DNA of 64,000 bases, from NCBI RefSeq assembly GCF_024171895.1, contig NZ_JAMTCQ010000011.1, positions 124,001-188,000 of the forward strand, in the 5' to 3' direction. Below the pieces are notes generated by a model. That model did no database searches. It saw only the letters and a program-made list of their open reading frames with translations, and was not told the DNA's origin. The stretch comes from Prauserella halophila. GTDB lineage: Bacteria; Actinomycetota; Actinomycetes; Mycobacteriales; Pseudonocardiaceae. The position numbers were made by a program, and so were the translations under genes. Within the stretch, counting starts at the first letter, position 1; the number at the start of each line of letters is the position of its first letter. Shown one piece after another: positions 25,713 through 33,166 of this stretch.

Positions 25713-26678
25713 TCAGGTCAACCGCAGCTGACCGTGGCCGGAACCGGCCGGTCCGAGATCTCCGAGTCGGTAATGCCGTCGACACAGTACTTGGTAACGC
25801 ACGGTAGTGCCGTCGGTCTGCGACCGTGGTGTCGCCTGATTCACCTCCGCGAAGGACACCGCGCGCCCGCCGTCCGTGGTGTGCGCCGCCGCGGGAGACA
25901 CGGCCGGGGGAGCGCCCGGTGTGTCCGGTACGGCAGATTCCGATACGGCGACGTCCGGGGCGACGGCGTCCGAATCGGCAACGGACCGGCCGAGGCCGTC
26001 CGGATCGGCGACGTCGTACGGGTGCTCGGCACCGGCGACAGTGTCGGCCGTGTCGGCCGGGTCAGTCGTATCGGCCACGACGACCGTGTCTCCGGTGCGT
26101 TGTACCTCGTCGCCGAACACGCGCGCGTTGAACCGGCCCGGCAGCCCGCACCAGCAGAGCACCTCGACCTGCACCGGCTGCAACTCGTCGGCCAGCTCGA
26201 ACAACCGGCGCGCGCCGGGGAACAACCGGCTGCGGAAATCGGTGGCGATACCGAAGCAGTACACGTCGATCGTGGCTTCGTCGGCGAGTTCACCGAGCTG
26301 CTCGACCTGCACGGGGGAGAGGAACTGCGCCTCGTCGACGATCAGGTAGTCGACGTGCGTGCCCTGTTCCCACGCCTGCCGCACCACACTGCGCAGATCC
26401 GTGCCGGCGTCCAGCTCCAGCGCCTCCCGCGTGATCCCGATCCGGCTCGTGATCTGACCGGGTCCGGCACGGTCGTTACTCACCAGCAGCAGTCCCTGCC
26501 TGCCCTGGCGCGCCAGATTGTGATCGATCTGCAGCGCGAGCGTCGACTTGCCGCAGTCCATCGGACCGTAGGAGAACTTGATCTTCCCGACGTTCGGCAC
26601 CTCACGGCGCGAACCCCAGGCGGGGACCGGGGAAAGAGCATCGGTCGGGTCGGCTCCGGGACTCTCGAGCGCTGTCAC
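25713..26678 (-). CDS. tdk: Thymidine kinase with large insertion in the lasso domain
   Basis: A 321-residue type II thymidine kinase (salvage of thymidine to dTMP). P-loop GPMDCGKST at residues 38-46, Walker B VDEAQF near 114-119, and zinc ligands Cys175 and Cys177 (CWCG), Cys299 and His302 (CRRHY). Family members are usually near 190-220 residues. Here about 85 extra residues (roughly 204-290), rich in Asp, Ala, Ser and Pro, separate the two zinc-ligand pairs, and a 30-residue N-terminal extension is also present. All core motifs are intact, so activity is expected. GTG start at 26678. Confidence 0.9.
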   Translation of the reverse strand: MTALESPGADPTDALSPVPAWGSRREVPNVGKIKFSYGPMDCGKSTLALQIDHNLARQGRQGLLLVSNDRAGPGQITSRIGITREALELDAGTDLRSVVRQAWEQGTHVDYLIVDEAQFLSPVQVEQLGELADEATIDVYCFGIATDFRSRLFPGARRLFELADELQPVQVEVLCWCGLPGRFNARVFGDEVQRTGDTVVVADTTDPADTADTVAGAEHPYDVADPDGLGRSVADSDAVAPDVAVSESAVPDTPGAPPAVSPAAAHTTDGGRAVSFAEVNQATPRSQTDGTTVRYQVLCRRHYRLGDLGPAGSGHGQLRLT

Positions 26679-26705
26679 GCCGGAGAACCCTAACGGCCGC
26701 CGCCG

Positions 26706-28130
26706 CTACAACACCGACGGCTCCTCGTTCCCGGCCGCCGCGATGGCCCTTCTCACAGGCACCAGCGCGACGAGCACGAACCCGACGACGAAGAAGATCA
26801 CCAGCGCGATGATCGCGTACCGGAACGAACCCGTCGCCTGGCCCACGCCGGCGAACACGAGCGGGCCCAGCCACGACGTGCCACGTTCCCCGACCTCGTA
26901 CAGCGAGTAGAACTGCGCCTCCTTGCCGGGCGGGATCAGCTGGCTGTACAGCGAGCGCGACAGCGCATTGGTGCCGCCGAGCACCAGGCCGATGCCGACG
27001 GCGAGCGCGTAGAACTGCAGCGCCTGGCCTTCTTCGACGAAGTAGGCGTACACCAGCACCAGGACCCACACGCCCAGACTCACCAGGATCACCTTCTTCG
27101 CGCCGAATCTGCGGGCCGCGAAACCGTGCAGCATGCCGCCGATGTAGGCCACGAACTGGATCACCAGCACCGTCGCGATCAGCACCTGGTCGGTGAACCC
27201 GAGCTCCTCCGTGCCGTACTGCGCCGACACGCTGACCACCGTGTTGATGCCGTCGGTGTAGATCAGATACGCGCCGAGGAACCCGAGCGTCAGCGGCAGG
27301 GCCTTCGCGGCCTTGAACGTCTGCTTCAGCTCGACGAATCCCGCGGTGAGCACCCGCATGCCCGTTTCCCCGCCGTGCGGGTTCTGGTGTTCGCGCAACC
27401 TGCGGAGCGGGATCAGCGTGAACAGTGCCCACCACAGCCCGGAAGCCAGATAGCAGATCCGCACGGCGGTCGACTCGCTGACGCCCACCATGTCGCGGCC
27501 GAGGTAGAACGCCAGCTGCAACGCCAGTGCGACACCGCCGCCGAGATAGCCGAACGCCCAGCCCTTGGCCGAGACGTCGTCGCGCTCGTCGGGCGTCGCG
27601 ATGCCGGGCAGGAACGCGTAGTAGGTGACGATCGAGGCGCCGTAGCCGATGTTGGCGACGATGTAGAGCACCGCTCCCAGTTCCCACCGGCCGTCGTCGA
27701 CGAAGAACAGCAACGCCGACGCCGTGGCACCCAGGAACGCGAACCCGGCGAGAATCGCCTTCTTGCGCTGGCTGCGGTCGGCGATCGCACCGGCGATCGG
27801 CAGGATCAGGACCTGCACCATCGTCGCGACCGCCAGCAGGTAGCCCCACAGCGACCCGGCGGGGAAGGCGAGCCCGAACACCGAGATGTCGCAGTCGACG
27901 AGCCGGTTCTCCCCGCCGTCGGGACCGGTGCACGCGGCCGGGCCGTTGCGTGCGACATCGGCACGCGCCGCGTCGGCGGCCACCGCGCTCATGTACAGCG
28001 CGCCGAAGACGGTGATCACCGACGTGTAGAACGCCGAGTTCGCCCAATCGTAGAAGTACCAGCCGCGCTGTTCCCGTTTGCGCTGTGCGGGATCGGCGGG
28101 CGGCTGCGGGCCGGGCAACGTGCTCGTCAT
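26706..28130 (-). CDS. UMF1/Atg22-like MFS transporter
   Basis: A 474-residue membrane protein with about 12 helices. The N-terminal GWYFYDWANSAFYTSVI motif is diagnostic of the UMF1 (Atg22-like) branch of the major facilitator superfamily. A conserved MFS loop is seen near GAIADRSQRKKA. Eukaryotic Atg22 exports amino acids from the vacuole; bacterial substrates are largely unknown. It lies 27 bp upstream of tdk on the same strand and may be co-transcribed. Confidence 0.87.
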   Translation of the reverse strand: MTSTLPGPQPPADPAQRKREQRGWYFYDWANSAFYTSVITVFGALYMSAVAADAARADVARNGPAACTGPDGGENRLVDCDISVFGLAFPAGSLWGYLLAVATMVQVLILPIAGAIADRSQRKKAILAGFAFLGATASALLFFVDDGRWELGAVLYIVANIGYGASIVTYYAFLPGIATPDERDDVSAKGWAFGYLGGGVALALQLAFYLGRDMVGVSESTAVRICYLASGLWWALFTLIPLRRLREHQNPHGGETGMRVLTAGFVELKQTFKAAKALPLTLGFLGAYLIYTDGINTVVSVSAQYGTEELGFTDQVLIATVLVIQFVAYIGGMLHGFAARRFGAKKVILVSLGVWVLVLVYAYFVEEGQALQFYALAVGIGLVLGGTNALSRSLYSQLIPPGKEAQFYSLYEVGERGTSWLGPLVFAGVGQATGSFRYAIIALVIFFVVGFVLVALVPVRRAIAAAGNEEPSVL

Positions 28131-28369
28131 GCGGGGTCGGTGTCCTTCGGTGCGGTCGTGCTCGTTCGCGCGGGCTCGGATCGGCCGCGCCTGTCGCCGT
28201 CGGTGTGACGATCCGGGTGGGCTCGGCGTGCCATGGGCCCGACTTTCGGCGGTGCCGTGCGTCCGGGTGATCCCGGGTGTCGCAGCAGTATCCCCCGCCT
28301 GTGGTAGGTGAGACTGCCGTTTCCAGTGTGACTGTTGTGGCGGTTGTCCGGTTTGCTTACCGTGCCGTT

Positions 28370-29050
28370 ATGACCAGCAGCCGACTCCGTGGCCCGGCAC
28401 GGGGACTCACCAGGCTCCTCCTCGTCGTCCTGGCCGCGCTCGGCGTGCAGTTCGCGCTCGCGGTGCCGACCTCCGCCGACCCCAGCCGCGCCGACTGGGC
28501 GAAGCTGCGCATGTGCGAGTCGACCGAGCGCTACCACGTGAACACCGGCAACGGATACTACGGTGCCTATCAGTTCGACCTGCCGACGTGGCGCAGCGTC
28601 GGCGGCACCGGCAGGCCCGACCTGGCCACCCCGGCCGAACAGGATTACCGCGCGCTGCGGCTGTACCGCATGCGCGGCTGGCAACCGTGGGAGTGCGCGG
28701 GAATGGTCGGGCTGGTCGACGACGCCGACGCACGGAGCAAGGTGGTGCCGAGCCGCGCCGAATCGGCCTACATCGGCGGTGGGGAGCCCGCAGCACCGGC
28801 ACCGCCGGGCAGTCCGTCGATGCCCGACTGGCCGGGTGTGGTCTACGCCTATGGCGACTGCGCCCCGCAGCTGCGCACGTTCCAGTTGCGCATGAACGCC
28901 TTCGGCTACGACTTCCAGGGCACCGGCTGCTACTACGACGAGACGAAGGAAGCGGTGCTGGATCTGCAACGGGCCAACGACATCCGCGATTCGGGCCGCC
29001 TCGGCCCCAAGACCTGGAAGGCCGCGTGGGAGGGAACCGCGCCGCGCTGA
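28370..29050 (+). CDS. Rpf-like transglycosylase with peptidoglycan-binding domain
   Basis: A 226-residue secreted protein. A signal peptide (LLLVVLAALGVQFALA) is cleaved near residue 36 (TSADPS). A resuscitation-promoting-factor/transglycosylase-like domain follows: WAKLRMCESTERYHVNTGN carries the catalytic Glu beside the conserved Cys, and YYGAYQFDLPTWRSVGG is the family core; a second cysteine lies in WECAG. The C-terminus is a PG_binding_1-like domain (QLRTFQLRMNAFGYDF to GPKTWKAAW). It should cut peptidoglycan glycan strands. The gene is divergent from the UMF1 transporter. Confidence 0.9.
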   Translation: MTSSRLRGPARGLTRLLLVVLAALGVQFALAVPTSADPSRADWAKLRMCESTERYHVNTGNGYYGAYQFDLPTWRSVGGTGRPDLATPAEQDYRALRLYRMRGWQPWECAGMVGLVDDADARSKVVPSRAESAYIGGGEPAAPAPPGSPSMPDWPGVVYAYGDCAPQLRTFQLRMNAFGYDFQGTGCYYDETKEAVLDLQRANDIRDSGRLGPKTWKAAWEGTAPR

Positions 29051-29086
29051 CGACCCACCACGGCGGTGCGGTCCCCGTCATCGGCC

Positions 29087-29935
29087 TCATCCGTCCGCGG
29101 AGTCGCCGCTCCCGGCCGGGTCGGGAGCGGCGGGCGGCCGTTCGGCAGTCCACTCGCCCCGCTCCTGCAGCACGTCGCGCAGCACGTCGGGACGGTCGGT
29201 GACGATGCCGTGCACGCCCTGGTCCAGCAGTGCGCGCATCTCGTCGGCGTCGTCGACGGTCCAGACGTGCACCTCCACGCCGGCCCTGCTCGCCGCACGC
29301 ACGAACGCGCGGTCCACGAGCGTCATGCGGCCCTGCCGCCGCGGCACCTGAGCCATCGCCCCGTGGGAGAGACCACCGAGCCGCAGGAACGGGACCCAGC
29401 CGTTGGCCCACAGCACGGCCACCGAACGCGGGCCGCACGCCGTGAGGAGGCGATCACCGCCCAGCGCGCGTAGTCGTGCCAGCCGGGAGTCGGAGAACGC
29501 GGCGGCGCCGACCCGGTCGAAGGCGTCGGTCCGCTCCAGCGCCCGCACGAACGGCTCGACCGCGTCGTCGGCCTTGACGTCGATGTTGAACCGCACGTCC
29601 GGCAGTTCCTCGAGGAGGTCCTCGAGCCGCGACACCGAGACGCGGCCGTCGATCTTCGCGCGGCGAACCGCGTCCCACGGCTGCTCGGAGATCGGGCCGG
29701 TGCCGTCGGTCGTGCGGTCGAGCAGCGCGTCGTGATGCACCACGACGACGCCGTCGGAGGTGGTGTGCACGTCCGTCTCGACGTACCGGTAGCCCTCCTC
29801 GGCCGCGCGCCGGAAGGCGGGCAGCGAGTTTTCGAGCCCGTCGAGTTCGCCCACGTGCCAGCCGCGGTGGGCCAGCGCACGGGGGAGCGTGTCGTCGAGG
29901 TAGGGATGCGGATGTCGATGCCAGATATGCGCCAC
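29087..29935 (-). CDS. Glycerophosphodiester phosphodiesterase
   Basis: A 282-residue GDPD TIM-barrel enzyme that hydrolyses glycerophosphodiesters to glycerol 3-phosphate and an alcohol. Motifs: LAHRGW near the N-terminus, ETDVHTTSDGVVVVHHD (metal-binding Glu, Asp and catalytic His), and the late VHVWTVDDADEMRALLD with GIVTDRPDVL. No signal peptide is evident. The start is uncertain: GTG at 29935 gives the family-like N-terminus, ATG at 29971 adds 12 residues. Divergent from the zinc-finger protein at 30003. Confidence 0.85.
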   Translation of the reverse strand: MAHIWHRHPHPYLDDTLPRALAHRGWHVGELDGLENSLPAFRRAAEEGYRYVETDVHTTSDGVVVVHHDALLDRTTDGTGPISEQPWDAVRRAKIDGRVSVSRLEDLLEELPDVRFNIDVKADDAVEPFVRALERTDAFDRVGAAAFSDSRLARLRALGGDRLLTACGPRSVAVLWANGWVPFLRLGGLSHGAMAQVPRRQGRMTLVDRAFVRAASRAGVEVHVWTVDDADEMRALLDQGVHGIVTDRPDVLRDVLQERGEWTAERPPAAPDPAGSGDSADG

Positions 29936-30002
29936 GTCGTCCAGTCTGCCGGACCGGCGTGGCTGCGGCATGGACTTCGAGTGGCCGACTAAGGTCGGAG
30001 TG

Positions 30003-30368
30003 GTGAGTGAGGCGCCGACCCGCGAGGAACTGCAGGCTCTGCGCACGCCCGTGCCGCAGCACTGCGGCTGGTGCGGCCGCGCCGTGGAACAGCCCGCTGC
30101 GGCGGGACGCCGGCGCCGGTACTGCGGCCGCTCGTGCCGGCAACGTGCCTACGAACGTCGGACGGCCGTGCAGCGCACCGGGCTGCCTGAGGACGCGGTG
30201 GTGTTGTCGGCCGCTGAGGTCGCCTCGCTCCAGGACCGGTTGTTCCAGCTTCGGTGCGCCGCCGAGGACGTGGCCACCGCGGCCGCGGACGGTGCCGAGT
30301 CCGGCGAGCTCGAAAAGCTGTCCGTCGACGTGGCCCGCGTCGCACGTGACATCGAAGCGCTCCGCTGA
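30003..30368 (+). CDS. Small protein with C4-type zinc-ribbon motif and coiled coil
   Basis: A 121-residue protein. An N-terminal treble-clef-like zinc site is formed by CGWCGRAV, YCGRSC and a following RQRAYERR helix. The second half is helical and likely coiled-coil (AEVASLQDRLFQLRCAAEDV and further). Similar Cys-x2-Cys/Cys-x3-Cys modules occur in actinobacterial hypothetical proteins, sometimes with DNA- or RNA-binding roles. GTG at 30003 fits the AAGG/GGAG upstream; GTG at 30000 is the alternative. Its 3' end forms part of two competing hairpins. Confidence 0.7.
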   Translation: MSEAPTREELQALRTPVPQHCGWCGRAVEQPAAAGRRRRYCGRSCRQRAYERRTAVQRTGLPEDAVVLSAAEVASLQDRLFQLRCAAEDVATAAADGAESGELEKLSVDVARVARDIEALR

Positions 30369-30405
30369 CACCGGAGCGCTGCGCTGATAGCGAAGCGCTT
30401 CGATG
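30350..30405 (+). terminator. Two mutually exclusive hairpins sharing one arm
   Basis: AGCGCTCCG (30356-30364) pairs with CGGAGCGCT (30372-30380). CATCGAAGCGCT (30350-30361) pairs perfectly with AGCGCTTCGATG (30394-30405). The two stems share AGCGCT and cannot form together. The structure begins inside the last codons of the upstream gene. It may be a terminator or a switch between termination and read-through. Confidence 0.5.
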
Positions 30406-30532
30406 ACCCCGCCGCACAGCTCACCCCGTCCTCATGATCACCCAGCGTCATCTCGACACTTTGCTTATTTCGACACCGTGACAAAACAAGGCTGGGTGAT
30501 CGGACGATCGATCACGAGGGGAGAGGCGCCGA

Positions 30533-31228
30533 TCAGCCGCGATAGAGCTTCTCGCGGTAGCGCTCGCCGTAGTGCTCGTCCAGTTGGCCGAGTGTCATGC
30601 CGGTGTTCTCGACCCGGTCGGCGATCACGGCACGCCGTGGCAGGTCGCCGGGATGCCAGGACTCGGGCTGCCACAGGCCGGACCGCAGAAACGCCTTCGA
30701 ACAGTGAAAGAAGATCTGTTCGATGTGGACGACGACGGCCAGCACGGGACGATGGCCTTTGACGACCATGTCGGCGAAGAACGGTGCGTCGCGGACGAGT
30801 CGTGCGCGGCCGTTGATTCGCAGTGTGTCGCCGCGGCCCGGGACGATGAAGTTCAGTCCGACGTGCGGGTTCGTCAGGATGTTGCGGTATCCGTCGGCGC
30901 GGCGGTTTCCCGGCCGTTCCGCGAGGGCGATCGTCCGGTCGTCGAGGACGTGCACGAGGCGGCCCGCCGGGTCGCCTTTCGGTGAGACGTCGCAGCGGCC
31001 GTCGGAGTCGGCTGTCGCCAGGAAGCAGAACGGCGACGCGGCGAGCCAGTCCCGGTCGATGCCGGTGAGTTCGGTGCGTTCTTTGGTCCAGGCGCGCGGC
31101 TGGGCGTCGCCGAGGACCTCCGTGAGTGCCGCGACGTCGGTGATCTCCGTGTACGCCGACGTGTCCGGGTGGAGTGTGTCCGAGTCGGCGGTCGTCGGGT
31201 GCGCGGCGTTGCGATCATCGGTGGTCAC
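30533..31228 (-). CDS. Pyridoxamine 5'-phosphate oxidase-like FMN-binding protein
   Basis: A 231-residue split-barrel flavoprotein of the PPOX/MSMEG_1061-like family. The core begins FCFLATADSDGRCDVSPKGD, a pattern typical of this FMN/F420-binding fold, and continues with RRADGYRNILTNPHVGLNF and a C-terminal FFHCSKAFLRSGLW segment, also family-typical. The N-terminal 50 residues are variable. It probably reduces or oxidises a small molecule; the natural reaction is unknown. GTG at 31228. Confidence 0.8.
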   Translation of the reverse strand: MTTDDRNAAHPTTADSDTLHPDTSAYTEITDVAALTEVLGDAQPRAWTKERTELTGIDRDWLAASPFCFLATADSDGRCDVSPKGDPAGRLVHVLDDRTIALAERPGNRRADGYRNILTNPHVGLNFIVPGRGDTLRINGRARLVRDAPFFADMVVKGHRPVLAVVVHIEQIFFHCSKAFLRSGLWQPESWHPGDLPRRAVIADRVENTGMTLGQLDEHYGERYREKLYRG

Positions 31229-31523
31229 AGGGTGATCCTACGGATGCAGGCGTCGGCGGGACAACGGCCGCTCTCCGGCTCCGGTGGCCGTTATTCGAGT
31301 GCCGATAATGCACATTATGTTAAGTAGTGGGTGTGGAGGTGTTCCGGTCCGCTCTCCGACCGAACCGTGCCAGGCAGTGCCACACCTGTTGATCCACTGA
31401 CGCGGATGCTGTCCGTGTCGTGCGGTGTCACCGATGACCTTTGGGGTCAGCTCGGGTCCCGGTCGGCGTGCGAGCGCGACGGCGAGCTGGTTATTCTCGC
31501 TAGATTCGAGATGAGGATGACAC
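31229..31523. other. Intergenic region of reduced G+C
   Basis: The 295 bp between the divergent genes contain A+T-rich stretches near 31308-31325. I see no convincing coding sequence, RNA gene or dyad operator here. A promoter for the orphan gene at 31524 probably lies in the second half. Confidence 0.4.
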
Positions 31524-32378
31524 ATGCCTGACGACGTTGAGGCCTTCCTGCGTGGCCCCTTGGCGTGCGCAGCTCTGCTCGCCGCGCAAGACTGGGGTCT
31601 TAGCGCGAAAGAGGTGACCAAGCCTGGTGTGTCGTTTGCACTGGCGGTTGCAGCCCGCCAGGCGATCGACCCATGGGATGAACACTATTCTGCGACACTT
31701 GATTGTGCCCTTCAGCGACGGGAAGAAGTCCGTGCCTTCGCCGATGCCGTGCTGAGAGAGCCCGGCGTGGCTTGGTGGTCATCGCCGGTCGCGGATCACT
31801 GGCAGGTCCATGTGGCTGGGCATCCCAGTGACTCGGCGAACCTGGTTAGCAGCAGCTACGCGCAATTGCCGATCCCCGCGCTCGTAACATCGAGCTACAT
31901 CGACGGGGATACATGCTGGGATGCTCTCGCCAGCGCGCATGTTGGTGACGCCGAACCGAACTCCTCGCCTACGCGAACACTGCTGCATTCCGACAGCAGC
32001 TCCCGCGTGTTCGAAATCGACAGTGCCGACTCTTGGCATGAATTGGTGACGCGCTACCCGTTGAGGGCTGCAGCTGCGGAACGGGGCGGGCTCGCCCCCG
32101 ACTGGCAATCCGTCGCGCAGGATTGGGACGGTGTACATCTATCGTTGATGGGTTTTCTAGCTGGGACGCACGTCCCGGTCGGTATGGGCGCAGACCGGAC
32201 GGTCCTGTGGACGTGGGACAGCGAGCAGACGTATTGGCTGCGTGATGTGTTTACCGCCACCAGCACCGTGTCTGCAGCTGCTCATGCAGCACGACCGCAG
32301 CATGACCGCCGCCCTTTGCGGCTTCTCGATCACCAGAGGGATTCGCACTCGCGCGGCCCTCTGGAGCCAGGTCTCTGA
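31524..32378 (+). CDS. Orphan hypothetical protein in a lower-G+C patch
   Basis: A 284-residue soluble protein that I do not recognise. It is Trp- and Ser-rich in the middle (VAWWSSPVADHWQVHVAGHP) with no signal peptide, membrane helix or catalytic motif I can name. Third-codon positions are much less G+C-biased than in neighbours: the 60 bases 31681-31740 are 53% G+C by count. The last 35 residues are Arg/His-rich and look like out-of-frame sequence, so the original C-terminus may be frameshifted. Likely recently acquired DNA. Confidence 0.55.
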   Translation: MPDDVEAFLRGPLACAALLAAQDWGLSAKEVTKPGVSFALAVAARQAIDPWDEHYSATLDCALQRREEVRAFADAVLREPGVAWWSSPVADHWQVHVAGHPSDSANLVSSSYAQLPIPALVTSSYIDGDTCWDALASAHVGDAEPNSSPTRTLLHSDSSSRVFEIDSADSWHELVTRYPLRAAAAERGGLAPDWQSVAQDWDGVHLSLMGFLAGTHVPVGMGADRTVLWTWDSEQTYWLRDVFTATSTVSAAAHAARPQHDRRPLRLLDHQRDSHSRGPLEPGL

Positions 32379-32390
32379 ACCTGGGGTCCG

Positions 32391-32492
32391 GTCAGCTCGC
32401 TGGCGCTGGGCACGATGAATTTCGGAAAGATCGGCGGCATCGGTCAGACCTACCCGCCCGCCCTGCTCGACTCGTCCCTGCGCCGCCGATGA
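32391..32492 (+). pseudogene. Possible aldo/keto reductase N-terminal fragment
   Basis: In frame from 32391 the sequence reads VSSLALGTMNFGK, resembling the first strand of aldo/keto reductases (LGLGTMNFG). It then loses similarity and stops at TGA 32490-32492. No start codon or ribosome-binding site is evident. The rest of 32379-32720 has no gene that I can support up to the AAGGAGG at 32711. It is probably a gene remnant. Confidence 0.3.
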
Positions 32493-32720
32493 CATCGCCG
32501 GCGAGCGCACGGCAGGGCCCGAGTTCCAGGACCGCTCCCCTGTCCACGACCTGAATCGTGGGGCCGACGGAACGTTGAACCCCGGTCCGAACCTTTGGCG
32601 TCGAGCGCGACTGTTTCCGCCTCGCCCGACCACCGCTCACGATCACGTCGCGAAGGGCGTCGCCGACGGCAGGACCGTAGACTGAAAGCGACGGCCGCCG
32701 GCGGGGATGTAAGGAGGCAC

Positions 32721-33149
32721 ATGGGCCACCGCAACCCGCTGACGCGCGGCGTGCTTGCCGTGGTGGGCAGCGTGGTGCTGCTCGTCGGACTGGCGTTGCT
32801 GGTTCTGCCCGGCCCGGGGTTGCTGCTGGTGCTCGCCGGGCTCATCGCGCTCGCTGCGGCGTTTCCCACGCTGCAGCGCCACATCGAGCCGGTCAGAGAG
32901 CGGGCGATGCAAGCGGCCGAGAGCAGCGTGGCGAGTCCACTGCGGATCGCCGGGTCGGTGCTGGCCGGGCTGGGGCTGATCGGCGCCGGAGTCGTGTGGG
33001 GAATCGTGCCGTGGGTGCCGCTGGCGGGCTGGACCACCGGCGTGAGCTTGATCCTTTCCGGGATCGTCCTGCTCGCCTTGCTCTACTACAGCCACCGGCA
33101 CGTGAAGGCAGGTGCGGCAGACACCAACGGACGCGGCGAACCCCGCTAG
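32721..33149 (+). CDS. PGPGW-type transmembrane protein (TIGR02611-like)
   Basis: A 142-residue membrane protein. Two closely spaced N-terminal helices enclose the VLPGPGLLLVLAGL motif of the PGPGW family (PF09656), followed by an amphipathic segment (LQRHIEPVRERAMQAAES) and two more helices (about 76-98 and 104-122). A strong AAGGAGG at 32711-32717 sets the ATG. The function of the family is unknown. Confidence 0.82.
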   Translation: MGHRNPLTRGVLAVVGSVVLLVGLALLVLPGPGLLLVLAGLIALAAAFPTLQRHIEPVRERAMQAAESSVASPLRIAGSVLAGLGLIGAGVVWGIVPWVPLAGWTTGVSLILSGIVLLALLYYSHRHVKAGAADTNGRGEPR

Positions 33150-33166
33150 TCGACGTCCGTCCTCGG

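Noticed and set aside
28131-28369. A ydaO (cyclic di-AMP) riboswitch upstream of the Rpf-like gene
   Set aside because: Such riboswitches precede some actinobacterial Rpf genes, but I do not see the conserved ydaO core in this spacer.
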